Part shown: piece by piece, positions 7,474 to 14,693 of the stretch
Layout of the letters: every line of letters starts with the position of its first letter
Numbering within the stretch: position 1 is the stretch's first letter
Assembly: GCA_017625095.1 (NCBI GenBank)
Contig: JAGALQ010000015.1
Coordinates: 1 to 64,000, forward strand
Length of the DNA stretch: 64,000 bases
Origin: Clostridia bacterium
GTDB lineage: Bacteria; Bacillota; Clostridia; Oscillospirales; Acutalibacteraceae
Reading direction: 5' to 3'
Program-made: the position numbers and the translations under genes
The notes under the pieces: generated by a model
The model's input: only the letters and a program-made list of their open reading frames with translations
Told to the model about the DNA's origin: nothing
Database searches by the model: none

Positions 7474-8511
7474 TTATTCATTCACAATCGCAATCTTAAT
7501 AACCCCGTCGAGCTTATTTTCGAAAATATCATAAGACTTTTCGATATCCTTAAGAGCGAATCTGTGGGTTATGAGAGGTGTGGTGTCAATCTTGCCCTCA
7601 GCAATAAGCGAGAGGATTTCGTCACAGTCACAGCCGTCAACACCGCCCGTTTTAAAGATAAGATTCTTGCCGTACATATCGGGCAGAGGCAGACTCTGCG
7701 GTTTATCATAAAGCGCAACAACCGTTACAATCGCATTCGGTCTTGCACATTCCCATGCGAGGCGGAAAGTATCTTCTACGCCTGCAACTTCAAGCACAAC
7801 GTCTGCACCACCGTGGTCGGAATTCTGAAACACAAAATCCTTGCAGTTTTCAGGCTCGCAGACAAGCACGTCGGGATAATGCGACTTCACAAAATCAATG
7901 CGGTTTTTGTCTTTTTCGCAGACGATAATTCTCTTCGGCTTTTTGAGCATAACGCAAAGCAGAGTGCAGATACCCGTCGGACCTGCGCCGATAATCAGCA
8001 CAGTATCATCGGGTGTAATCTCCGAAATGCGTGTTGCCCAGAATCCCGTTGCAAGCACGTCGCCGACAAACAAAGCCTGCTCATCGGTAACGGTATCGGG
8101 GATTTTGTTGAGCCCCATATCGGCATAAGGCACACGGACAAACTCGGTCTGTCCGCCGTCAATACGGCAACCGAGTGCCCAACCGCCGTTTTTATCGGTA
8201 CAGTTGTTTACAAAACCTTTCTTGCAGAAGAAACACTCTCCGCAAAAGGTTTCAACATTGACAGTAACTCTGTCGCCGACCTTGACATTCTTAACGTCGG
8301 AGCCGATACTTTCAACAATACCAACCATCTCGTGACCGACTGTAATACCCGGCACGGCACGGGGCACAGAGCCGTGTTTGATGTGCAAATCACTTGAGCA
8401 GATACTCGAAAGAGTTACTCTCACAATCGCATCACGACTGTCAATTATCTCAGGCTTCGGCTTGTCCGTAAGCTCGAATTTCCAGTGTTCTTTATATGTA
8501 TAGGCTAACAT
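7474..8511 (-). CDS. zinc-dependent medium-chain alcohol dehydrogenase
   Basis: This 345-residue protein has all MDR zinc-enzyme features: catalytic Cys38 (SSICSSD), the GHE motif with His60/Glu61, and four structural-zinc cysteines at 90, 93, 96 and 104 (CGECFFCKKGFVNNC). A Rossmann nucleotide site GAGPTG lies at 175-180. The acidic residue after the strand IIVCEKDKNR suggests NAD rather than NADP. It resembles secondary alcohol, sorbitol or threonine dehydrogenase relatives; the substrate cannot be fixed. It oxidises or reduces a small alcohol in the cytoplasm. Confidence 0.9.
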   Translation of the reverse strand: MLAYTYKEHWKFELTDKPKPEIIDSRDAIVRVTLSSICSSDLHIKHGSVPRAVPGITVGHEMVGIVESIGSDVKNVKVGDRVTVNVETFCGECFFCKKGFVNNCTDKNGGWALGCRIDGGQTEFVRVPYADMGLNKIPDTVTDEQALFVGDVLATGFWATRISEITPDDTVLIIGAGPTGICTLLCVMLKKPKRIIVCEKDKNRIDFVKSHYPDVLVCEPENCKDFVFQNSDHGGADVVLEVAGVEDTFRLAWECARPNAIVTVVALYDKPQSLPLPDMYGKNLIFKTGGVDGCDCDEILSLIAEGKIDTTPLITHRFALKDIEKSYDIFENKLDGVIKIAIVNE

Positions 8512-8621
8512 ATCAACGCTCCGTCAAAATGAAAATTTATAATCTAAATATCATTGTTTAATTTTTGTATTTATCATAAGGCGGATAAACATAAACTTTT
8601 ATGGTTTTTGCTTCTTGTGGT

Positions 8622-9470
8622 TTAATGTATATCTAAAATATCTTTATATGATTCTGCCAAAAGCGGATATCTTCTAAGCAATTTGAATATCTCCCTTTCT
8701 GTCCACCATTCTATCTTATATTTTTGTCGCAACAATTCTAAGTGTTTAATTAACGGGTTAGTAACCGTAGAGGATACCATTAAAAAGAATCCCGTTGCTC
8801 CGTGAAATTCAATTGTATCTCGAATATCTTTGACATCACCTTTACCAACACTCTTGTTATATGCTTTACACTGACAAATATAAAGAGTGTCGTCCGAATT
8901 ATATACTAAAACATCTCTTCCACCGTCTGCATTATTAGCATTTCCCGCAAGACGAACTCTTGATGTGGGATATAATTGTTCCAACAGATCTGCGCATAAT
9001 TCTTCAAATCTTGAATAGTTAATAGGATATTTCCATGAAAAATCTCTATTAGCTAATAAAAGAGCTCGCTCTTTTTGATTACGCTCTAATATTTCTTCTT
9101 TTTCCAAATCGGCAATACCATGATGAAACCAACCGGTTATAATCCAAATTTCATTATCTGCGATAATGTATAATCGATTACTTTGACATAACAATTTGTA
9201 ATTTGTAAGTTTTCTTTTTTTAATTATTTTTTGTAGGATATTCCATTCATCATTGTCTATATAGTTATAAAAAGTCCAATCACATTTATGCTGCAGCAGC
9301 ACTTTCCCATGAATCCCTTCAATGACTTCATGATTATAATCTTTTAATAGTTTATCAGAATCATAAACACCATTATTGAGATATATGCACGCAATTTTGT
9401 CATCATAATATCCCAGCACTCTTTGCGCCACTCGTCCGCTTCTTCTATCAGAAAATCCGTTGAAAAGCAA
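8622..9470 (-). CDS. Mrr-like restriction endonuclease fold protein
   Basis: The C-terminal half (about 150-282) is a PD-(D/E)xK nuclease of the Mrr/restriction-endonuclease type: FEELCADLL helix with Glu157, GGRDVLVYNS with Asp186, and ICQCK with Gln200-x-Lys202. This resembles the modified-DNA-cutting Mrr group. The N-terminal half (about 22-140) is unassigned. The first ~22 codons lie in a shifted frame of the neighbouring DUF5131 remnant, so the natural start was probably lost. The ATG at 9470 is only one possibility. Base composition is more AT-rich than the flanking genes, consistent with transfer. Confidence 0.7.
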   Translation of the reverse strand: MLFNGFSDRRSGRVAQRVLGYYDDKIACIYLNNGVYDSDKLLKDYNHEVIEGIHGKVLLQHKCDWTFYNYIDNDEWNILQKIIKKRKLTNYKLLCQSNRLYIIADNEIWIITGWFHHGIADLEKEEILERNQKERALLLANRDFSWKYPINYSRFEELCADLLEQLYPTSRVRLAGNANNADGGRDVLVYNSDDTLYICQCKAYNKSVGKGDVKDIRDTIEFHGATGFFLMVSSTVTNPLIKHLELLRQKYKIEWWTEREIFKLLRRYPLLAESYKDILDIH

Positions 9471-9658
9471 AGGTAAACCATTCCTGCTTTCATTTTGTAG
9501 TTTCCGTTTTTTAACCGCTCAACAGGCTTATAAAAATCTTTTGTTTTTATAATGTCGTTTGTATTAACACCACGTTTTGCATCACCTTTATGTATATAGC
9601 AATGCAGACATCCTTCACTGCATTTTTTACAACCTCGCCACGGATTCCACATAGCCAT
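9344..9658 (-). pseudogene. DUF5131 (phage Gp37/Gp68-like) protein, truncated
   Basis: From ATG 9658 (GGAG upstream at 9671-9674) the frame reads MAMWNPWRGCKKCSEGCLHC, the DUF5131 N-terminus with its CxxCxxxCxxC cysteine group, and continues to the conserved LIEEADEWRKECWDIM. Similarity then ends near 9400 and the frame closes at 9344. Intact family members are about 220-280 residues. The remaining part has been replaced by the Mrr-like gene, which begins in another frame inside it. DUF5131 proteins are radical-SAM-like by cysteine pattern but of unknown role. This fragment is unlikely to be active. Confidence 0.75.
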
Positions 9659-9687
9659 AATAAACACTTCTCCAACTTCTTATTTAT

Positions 9688-10002
9688 CTATCTCTTTTTC
9701 TTCGGTAACGGGAGTTCATCATACATAGCGTTGAAAAGCTTTGCAAGGAAATCTCTGTTGTCAACATCATCGACGAGCAGCATTTCTTTTGCGCCCTCAT
9801 ACGGCAGTTCAAAAGTTGCATCGGGCATAAAAGCAACAGCCGATTTGACGGGCTTCACAAGCAGTCTGTCATCATATATGCCGCCGATGATTTTGCCTCG
9901 ATAGTAGAGGATATATTCTCCCATCATCGCTCTGTATGTTATTTCATCCAAATCGGATAACTGTTCTAAAATGAATTCCAGATAATCTTTACTTGAAGCC
10001 AT
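9688..10002 (-). CDS. TfoX N-terminal domain protein, copy 1
   Basis: The 104-residue protein starts at ATG 10002, six bases after GAGG. The segment EITYRAMMGEYILYYRGKIIGGIYDDRLLVK (about 17-47) is the core of the TfoX/Sxy N-terminal domain; PLPYEGAKEM-type segments follow. In proteobacteria TfoX promotes competence. In Firmicutes the stand-alone domain is common and its role unclear. A near-identical copy at 19443-19757 shares also the upstream and downstream flanks, so the gene was duplicated with its promoter and terminator. The C-terminus ends in a PKKKR basic tail. Confidence 0.85.
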   Translation of the reverse strand: MASSKDYLEFILEQLSDLDEITYRAMMGEYILYYRGKIIGGIYDDRLLVKPVKSAVAFMPDATFELPYEGAKEMLLVDDVDNRDFLAKLFNAMYDELPLPKKKR

Positions 10003-10017
10003 AATATACCTCGTCAA

Positions 10018-10075
10018 ATCTTATTTATCTGTTTAAGTATATCACAGCCAATATGTTAACGCAAGAATGAATGGT
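10018..10075 (-). promoter_or_regulatory. promoter of TfoX copy 1
   Basis: Read on the minus strand, TTGCGT is followed after 17 bases by TATACT, preceded by TGTG. The same block is conserved upstream of the copy at 19757. Confidence 0.6.
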
Positions 10076-10097
10076 CTGCTATAGAGACATAAAAACA

Positions 10098-10129
10098 GGG
10101 AACAAACTGTAAAAATACGGTTTGTTCCC
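10098..10129. terminator. hairpin GGGAACAAAC/GTTTGTTCCC, copy 1
   Basis: A 10-bp perfect stem with a 12-base loop. The same sequence with flanking bases recurs at 17350 and, more diverged, at 19855. Confidence 0.7.
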
Positions 10130-10228
10130 TCAAATGTTTATTTAGATAAATTGGAGCTGTTGTTCCTTGCCAATTAGAAAATTCTTTGTAATTATTAGCC
10201 GTTATGATCGCTTTTTAATATTATTTTT

Positions 10229-10903
10229 TTATCTTTTCCTTTTATTGCTCAAAAAAGCAAGAAAACGCAAAACAACAAATCCAATAATATAAATTATGAA
10301 AAAGAATACAATGGCCCAGATAATTGCTTTTTGAATACTGTTTGTGAATTTGTAAATTAAAAAAGATGCAACACACGCAAACAACGCAGCCATAATTCCA
10401 CTTATAATTACATCATTTTTAGCGGTAGATGTGCTGTCAGATTTTCCCCATAAACCGTTTTTTACAGTCATAACAATTGCAGTAATACTGCCAACCAGCA
10501 GAATTATTGCTTCTCCTATAATGTATCTGACATCCAAAAAAATAAGTAATTGAAGGTTAAGTGTTATTATTCCGATGATTATTGTTATTAAAAAGGATGT
10601 CACAAAAATTTTTATTCTTTTCTCTTTTTCAGCTTTATTGTAATCTACTACCTTTTCAAGAGTTTCTTTTAGCTCATAATTTATTTTCTTACCATCCTTT
10701 TCTCCGTTCAGAATCTCTTTAACTTCAACATCAAAAAAATCTGCTATTTGAATAATCATACTTAAATCGGGCATATTGGATCCGGTTTCCCATCTTGACA
10801 CGGTTCTGCCTGCTACATTAAACACCTCAGCAAGCTGTTCTTGTGTTAGTCCTTTTTCCTTACGTAGATGTTTTAGAAAAGTGCCTATTTTCTGCATATC
10901 CAT
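10229..10903 (-). CDS. XRE regulator with membrane-spanning C-terminus
   Basis: The start is ATG 10903 after AAAGGAG. The 224-residue product has an N-terminal helix-turn-helix (about 5-62: FLKHLRKEKGLTQEQLAEVF, then TVSRWETGSNMPDL). A charged linker (about 65-93) leads to four hydrophobic segments predicted to cross the membrane (about 95-115, 118-141, 162-184, 190-214). Membrane-tethered XRE proteins of this layout are common in Clostridia; their signal is unknown. The promoter region upstream (10981-11037) resembles the one before the beta-helix gene at 23230, hinting at shared control. Confidence 0.85.
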   Translation of the reverse strand: MDMQKIGTFLKHLRKEKGLTQEQLAEVFNVAGRTVSRWETGSNMPDLSMIIQIADFFDVEVKEILNGEKDGKKINYELKETLEKVVDYNKAEKEKRIKIFVTSFLITIIIGIITLNLQLLIFLDVRYIIGEAIILLVGSITAIVMTVKNGLWGKSDSTSTAKNDVIISGIMAALFACVASFLIYKFTNSIQKAIIWAIVFFFIIYIIGFVVLRFLAFLSNKRKR

Positions 10904-10979
10904 GATTAAATCTCCTTTCACAATAATACTATCAAAAAACGGAGATCGTAAACACGACACAAAGTGAGAATTTTAATAT

Positions 10980-11037
10980 TTTCTTATTTATCGCTCTAAT
11001 CATACCACAGTAAAAATAAAAATTCCACAGTGATTTT
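10980..11037 (-). repeat. promoter-bearing repeat shared with 23255-23312
   Basis: On the minus strand CACTGTGGAA is followed by a T/A-rich spacer, CTGTGGTATGATTAGA and TAAATAAGAAAA. The same order occurs upstream of 23230. TATGAT is a likely -10 box. The two TfoX upstream regions carry a looser version around their TATACT box. Confidence 0.5.
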
Positions 11038-11051
11038 TGCCCTTGTTGTTT

Positions 11052-11080
11052 GCCCCGCTTCGTGCGGGGCTTTTTCTTTT
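11052..11080 (+). terminator. intrinsic terminator upstream of the ParM-like gene
   Basis: GCCCCGC (11052-11058), loop TTCGT, GCGGGGC (11064-11070), then TTTTTCTTTTT. No plus-strand gene precedes it in the window, so it may be a leader attenuator or end a lost gene. Confidence 0.75.
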
Positions 11081-11196
11081 TGTTCCGCTTATTTGGATTT
11101 ATTATAAAATTTTCCTCCAACCTTTGGAACATTTTGGCTTTCTTGTGTCGTATATGGTTGGAGGGCAAAATCATTATCAAAAAAGGAGTGAAAATT

Positions 11197-12120
11197 ATGC
11201 AAACTTCAAATGACTCTCTTATTCTCGGCATTGACCACGGATACGGGAATATCAAAACAGCAAACAAGACTTTTGGAACGGGTGTTTATGTGAGCGACAC
11301 CGAGCCTGCTTTCAAAGACAATTTGCTTACGTGGAACGGTAAATATTACACAATCAGTGAAGGTCACAAGGAGTTCGTTGCCGACAAAATACAGGATATG
11401 GATTACTATGTTCTGACCTTGGCAGCTGTCGCTTACGAGCTTCGTGCACGTGGACTGCGTGAGGCTAAAGTTCACTTGGCGGCAGGTCTTCCTCTGACCT
11501 GGCTCACTGCACAGAAGGAAGCTTTCCGCAGCTACCTTTTGCAGAACAAAGAGGTTGAATTCAGCTTCAACGGCATTGACTACAGGGTCGAGTTTACGGG
11601 TGCGGATGTTTTTCCGCAGGGATTTGCCGCTATTGCGGACAGAATTCACGAATTCAGCGGAACAAATATGCTCTGCGATATCGGCAACGGTACGATGAAC
11701 GTTATGCTTATCAATGAGAAGAAACCCGAAAACCGAAGATGCTTCACGGAGAAATTCGGCACTCAGCAATGCGTGATTCAGGCAAAAGAAGATATGATGC
11801 GCACTCACCACGCAACGGTTGACGAATCGGTTATCACCCGTGTGCTTCGTTTCGGCAAAGCGGATATTGCGGATGAATTTCTTGAAACGATTACGAAATC
11901 CGCAAAGAACTATGTTGCCGAGATCTTCCGCAATCTTCGCGAACACGGCTACGACCCGAGAATGATGCGACTGACGGTTGTGGGCGGTGGCGGATGCCTG
12001 ATTAAGAATTTTGCCGACTGCGACAAATCTCGAATTACCGTTATTGATGATATCCGTGCAACCGCAAAGGGTTATGAACGGCTTGCAACGAGGCAACGAA
12101 AAAGAAGTGGCAACAAATGA
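11197..12120 (+). CDS. ParM/StbA-like actin-fold plasmid segregation ATPase
   Basis: The start ATG 11197 follows AAAAGGAG. The 307-residue protein carries the three actin-superfamily signatures: phosphate-1 GIDHGYGNIKTA (11-22), phosphate-2 CDIGNGTMNVML (160-171), and the adenosine-binding glycine loop VVGGGGCLI (261-269). It matches plasmid-type ParM-like proteins of Firmicutes (e.g. Alp/ParM group), which polymerise to move DNA. The next gene overlaps it by four bases and looks like the DNA-binding partner. The pair belongs to a mobilisable element whose mobC and relaxase remnant follow. Confidence 0.85.
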   Translation: MQTSNDSLILGIDHGYGNIKTANKTFGTGVYVSDTEPAFKDNLLTWNGKYYTISEGHKEFVADKIQDMDYYVLTLAAVAYELRARGLREAKVHLAAGLPLTWLTAQKEAFRSYLLQNKEVEFSFNGIDYRVEFTGADVFPQGFAAIADRIHEFSGTNMLCDIGNGTMNVMLINEKKPENRRCFTEKFGTQQCVIQAKEDMMRTHHATVDESVITRVLRFGKADIADEFLETITKSAKNYVAEIFRNLREHGYDPRMMRLTVVGGGGCLIKNFADCDKSRITVIDDIRATAKGYERLATRQRKRSGNK

Positions 12121-12377
12121 ATATCAAGAAAATATCTGTGCGATTTAACCTTGATAAAGAAGCTGACAGCAAAGCTTGGCACTATCTTCGCTCTGTCAAA
12201 GGTCAGTCATACACTGAAACAGTAATCAATGCTCTGTTGAATCATGACCTTGCTGACCTCATTGAAGAAAAATTTATCGGTATGAAACTTCAGGTACCAC
12301 CCGAAGAAAAACAAATAAGCGAGATTGAACAAGCGGAAAATGATGATATCGTCTTCAATTTCCTCGACAGCTTTTAG
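12117..12377 (+). CDS. ParR-like small DNA-binding partner
   Basis: The 86-residue protein overlaps the ParM-like stop codon (ATGA). Its N-terminus KKISVRFNLDKEADSKAWHYL followed by SYTETVINALL fits a ribbon-helix-helix fold: a short beta strand and two helices, as in ParR and CopG proteins. The C-terminal half is acidic and ends VFNFLDSF, the kind of tail that in ParR contacts the actin filament. I infer that it binds a centromere-like site, perhaps among the inverted repeats immediately downstream. No specific family name is certain. Confidence 0.65.
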   Translation: MNIKKISVRFNLDKEADSKAWHYLRSVKGQSYTETVINALLNHDLADLIEEKFIGMKLQVPPEEKQISEIEQAENDDIVFNFLDSF

Positions 12378-12600
12378 TGGCGGCATTTTTGCCGTCACTT
12401 TTGTTATGCCGAAAAAACTATGACGGCACTTTTGCCGCCAACCCGAAACGGACTGTTTTGATAACCGCCCTCCTAAACGAAACAGTCCGCTTCATTTTGA
12501 GAAACGGATAAATCCGAAAAATATCTGTTTCTTCAGTCTTAGCAAGTATTGGATTTATTGTAATAAATCCGCTTGCGGGGTAAACCCCGAGAATCAAAAA
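12377..12600. other. cluster of inverted repeats, candidate oriT or partition site
   Basis: This intergenic stretch contains four palindromic structures. TGGCGGCA...TGCCGTCA (12378-12397) is repeated in inverse form as TGACGGCA...TGCCGCCA (12421-12440). AACGGACTGTTT (12447-12458) pairs with AAACAGTCCG (12480-12489). GGATTTATT/AATAAATCC (12551-12570) has a two-base loop, and GGGGTAAACCCC (12577-12588) is a short palindrome. Placement directly before mobC, with a perfect repeat beside a GC palindrome, is typical of oriT sites. The first repeat may also terminate the parR transcript. The nick site cannot be set by eye. Confidence 0.55.
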
Positions 12601-12617
12601 AGAAAGGAATGAACATT

Positions 12618-12947
12618 ATGCAGAAAAGAATCCACCGAGTAACCGTTTGCCTTACAGAGGAAGAACACCTCAGGCTCAATGAGATGTGTAAGGCAACGAA
12701 ACTCACAATGTCAAAGCTGATAAGATTTCTGCTCAGCGGATATTTACCTGCACAGGCTCCTCCTGCCGAGTATTCTGTGCTGATAAAAGAACTGCGTGCA
12801 GTCGGTAACAATCTCAATCAGCTTGCAAGAATCGTCCATTCGGGCGGTTATCTGAACACTGCCGAGCTTGATAAAGCCTGCAAAAATTTCAATGAGGTTT
12901 CACAAAAGGTTGACGAAGCCTTTGCACCCAAAAGAGCGTGGCAGTAA
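12618..12947 (+). CDS. mobC: MobC-like mobilisation accessory protein
   Basis: The 109-residue protein starts at ATG 12618 after AAAGGA; an ATG at 12609 is too close to the ribosome site. The N-terminus HRVTVCLTEEEHLRLNEMC followed by LTMSKLIRFLLSG is a ribbon-helix-helix. The conserved MobC segment LIKELRAVGNNLNQLARI (about 57-74) is present. MobC binds oriT beside the relaxase and helps open the DNA. It overlaps the relaxase start by ten bases, as in intact mobilisation operons. The gene itself looks complete although the relaxase is not. Confidence 0.88.
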   Translation: MQKRIHRVTVCLTEEEHLRLNEMCKATKLTMSKLIRFLLSGYLPAQAPPAEYSVLIKELRAVGNNLNQLARIVHSGGYLNTAELDKACKNFNEVSQKVDEAFAPKRAWQ

Positions 12948-13291
12948 CTAAAATATTCCCCGTAAAAGGCAGGATTGGCAAATGTATCAACTATGTAATG
13001 AATCCCGAAAAGACGGTTGAGGCTGACGGGTGGAGTTATGTTGACGGCATCAACGTAACTCCCGAAACAGCGGAGAAAAGTATGATGTCAGTTAAGCACC
13101 GCTACGGGAAAGAGGACGGGATAATGGCTTATCACGTAATTCAAGCTTTCGCACCCGGCGAGGTTACACCCGAAACGGCACGCGAAATTGGAATCAAACT
13201 CGCCGAGAGAATGTGGGGTGATAGGTTTGAGGTTGTTGTTTCAACTCACCTTGACCACGAGCATATTACCAAATACAAGGAGGTCATTTTT
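12938..13291 (+). pseudogene. MobA/VirD2-type relaxase, N-terminal fragment
   Basis: From GTG 12938 about 110 residues of a MOBP-type relaxase remain: MAVTKIFPVKGRIGKCINYV (with the likely nucleophilic Tyr in INYV), MAYHVIQAFAPGEVTPETA, and FEVVVSTHLDHEHI. The family continues with the histidine triad HxDxxHxHNH, but here the sequence switches after HEHI to the ribosome site and coding region of a small transposon gene. The reading frame stays open through the junction, giving a 170-residue fusion ending at 13450. The metal site is incomplete, so no nicking activity is expected. Confidence 0.85.
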
Positions 13292-13513
13292 ATGTTCAGT
13301 AAGAAAACAAAACTTAAGCTCACGGATTTTGAATGTAATCTTTTAATCAACGGAATGAACGAGTTTCGCAATATGCTTCTTGCAGAGGGCATAACCACAG
13401 AGGATGTTGACGACCTGCTCATTAAAATCATCAGCAAATCCGAGCGATAAGAGGTGATACCGTGTCAGACTTTATAGAGGATTTTTACTACGGAAACATC
13501 GAGCCGCAGGAAT
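13266..13513 (+). repeat. right copy of ~250 bp direct repeat
   Basis: Same-strand relative of 306-554, beginning at TTACCAAATACAAGGAGG. It starts exactly where the relaxase similarity ends, so it marks a recombination junction. Similarity fades inside the DUF6809-like gene. Confidence 0.75.
13292..13450 (+). CDS. small conserved transposon-associated protein, second copy
   Basis: This is a 52-residue copy of the protein at 333-491; only two residues differ by eye outside the start region. It has its own AAGGAGG ribosome site and ATG at 13292, but is also in frame with the upstream relaxase fragment, so a fusion protein is possible. The 5' arm of the hairpin that covers the ribosome site of the other copy is missing here. 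Expression control may therefore differ between copies. Function unknown. Confidence 0.6.
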   Translation: MFSKKTKLKLTDFECNLLINGMNEFRNMLLAEGITTEDVDDLLIKIISKSER

Positions 13514-13626
13514 GTACCACCGAACTGACAGCAAAGGTCAAAAAGAGCCTGAGCGACCTTGCAGGCAAGGAAGAACAGCTGACATCAATACTCGCTGACA
13601 AAGAGAATGAGCTGTTTGTCAACTAA
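13462..13626 (+). pseudogene. DUF6809-like protein, truncated copy
   Basis: GTG 13462 opens a frame that starts SDFIEDFYYGNIEPQE like the gene at 503 but ends after 54 residues at TAA 13624-13626, against 92 in the other copy. The final shared segment is ENELF; the conserved C-terminal half is lost. The point of loss is probably the right end of the element remnant, since the chromosomal NAD operon begins about 90 bases later. Confidence 0.65.
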
Positions 13627-13714
13627 TAGTTTGCTTGCATATCAGAATATTTTCCAAAATGTGCAAGTTAAACAAAAGAGATTGTTATAAATCAGTAATA
13701 ATCTACAACAAATG

Positions 13715-13756
13715 GTTTACAGATAAGTTGACAGATGTAAACGTTAATGATAAAAT
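13715..13756 (+). promoter_or_regulatory. NAD operon promoter with overlapping palindrome (probable NiaR operator)
   Basis: TTGACA (13728-13733), 17 bases, TAAAAT (13751-13756). GTTTACA (13715-13721) and TGTAAAC (13736-13742) form a palindrome centred on the -35 box. The operon ends in niaR, the nicotinate-responsive repressor gene, so this is the best candidate for its binding site. The promoter and palindrome are seen; the regulator assignment is inferred. Confidence 0.7.
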
Positions 13757-13792
13757 TTATGCTGACATTTTGTTGATAACGAGGAAAATCAG

Positions 13793-14692
13793 ATGAAGAA
13801 TCAGATTGAACAACTGAAAAAAGAAAAAAATGCAGTTATTCTTGCTCATTATTATGCTCCTGCCGAAGTGCAGGAGATTGCTGACTATGTAGGAGACTCT
13901 TTCTATCTTGCTAAAATTGCAAAGCAAAGCAAGGCGGATATCATTGTTTTCTGCGGTGTTTATTTTATGGGCGAAAGTGCAAAAATTCTCAACCCCGATA
14001 AAAAAGTGCTTATGCCGGACCTTACGGCTGACTGTGCTATGGCTCATATGGTTGCCGACGGCATTATTGATGAAATGCGTAATAAGTACGATGACCTTGC
14101 GGTTGTGTGTTATATCAACTCAACAGCAGAGCTGAAATGTCAGAGCGACGTTTGTGTCACTTCATCAAATGCAGTAGAAATTGTTAAAGCACTTCCGAAC
14201 AAAAACATTTTCTTTATTCCCGACAGAAATCTCGGCAGATTTGTTGCCGAACAGATACCTGAAAAAAATATAATCATTAATGACGGCTACTGTCCGATTC
14301 ACGCAAAAATCGCAGCGGATCAGCTCACGGCAGTAAAAGAAAAATATCCTCGTGCAATTGTTTTGTCACATCCCGAATGTGAACCTGAAATTCTGAAACT
14401 ATCCGATTATATCGGAAGCACAGCAGATATAATTACTTATGCAAAGCAGAGTGATGTGAATGAATTTATTATCTGCACCGAAGACGGAGTGAACTATAAG
14501 TTGGTTACGGATAACCCCGATAAAAAGTTTTATTTTCCGAATCCTCATCCCTGCTGTGCCGATATGAAGCTTAACGCCCTTGAATCCGTTCTTTCGGTTT
14601 TGCTGAATGAAGACAAAGAAGTTATTGTTGATGATGCGGTTCGCATTGGTTCACTTTTACCGCTTGAAAGGATGTTGGAGCTTGGAAAGTGA
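13793..14692 (+). CDS. nadA: quinolinate synthase A
   Basis: NadA condenses iminoaspartate with dihydroxyacetone phosphate to quinolinate, using a [4Fe-4S] cluster. The 299-residue length equals the short NadA class. The three cluster cysteines sit at expected places: Cys81 (TADCAMAHM), Cys167 (DGYCPIH) and Cys254 or 255 (PHPCCADMKLN). Substrate-binding segments AHYYAPAEVQEIADYVGDS (19-36) and SHPECEPEI are intact. It is first in nadA-nadB-nadC-niaR, behind a strong promoter with a palindrome. GAGG precedes the ATG. nadB starts two bases after its stop. Confidence 0.97.
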   Translation: MKNQIEQLKKEKNAVILAHYYAPAEVQEIADYVGDSFYLAKIAKQSKADIIVFCGVYFMGESAKILNPDKKVLMPDLTADCAMAHMVADGIIDEMRNKYDDLAVVCYINSTAELKCQSDVCVTSSNAVEIVKALPNKNIFFIPDRNLGRFVAEQIPEKNIIINDGYCPIHAKIAADQLTAVKEKYPRAIVLSHPECEPEILKLSDYIGSTADIITYAKQSDVNEFIICTEDGVNYKLVTDNPDKKFYFPNPHPCCADMKLNALESVLSVLLNEDKEVIVDDAVRIGSLLPLERMLELGK

Positions 14693-14693
14693 A

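Noticed and set aside
7432..8397. Long plus-strand open frame of 321 codons opposite the alcohol dehydrogenase
   Set aside because: It is antisense to an MDR gene with all zinc ligands. Its translation is low-complexity and has no ribosome site or domain pattern.
11206..12096. Long minus-strand open frame opposite the ParM-like gene
   Set aside because: The plus-strand product has the complete actin-fold signature; the antisense frame has none.
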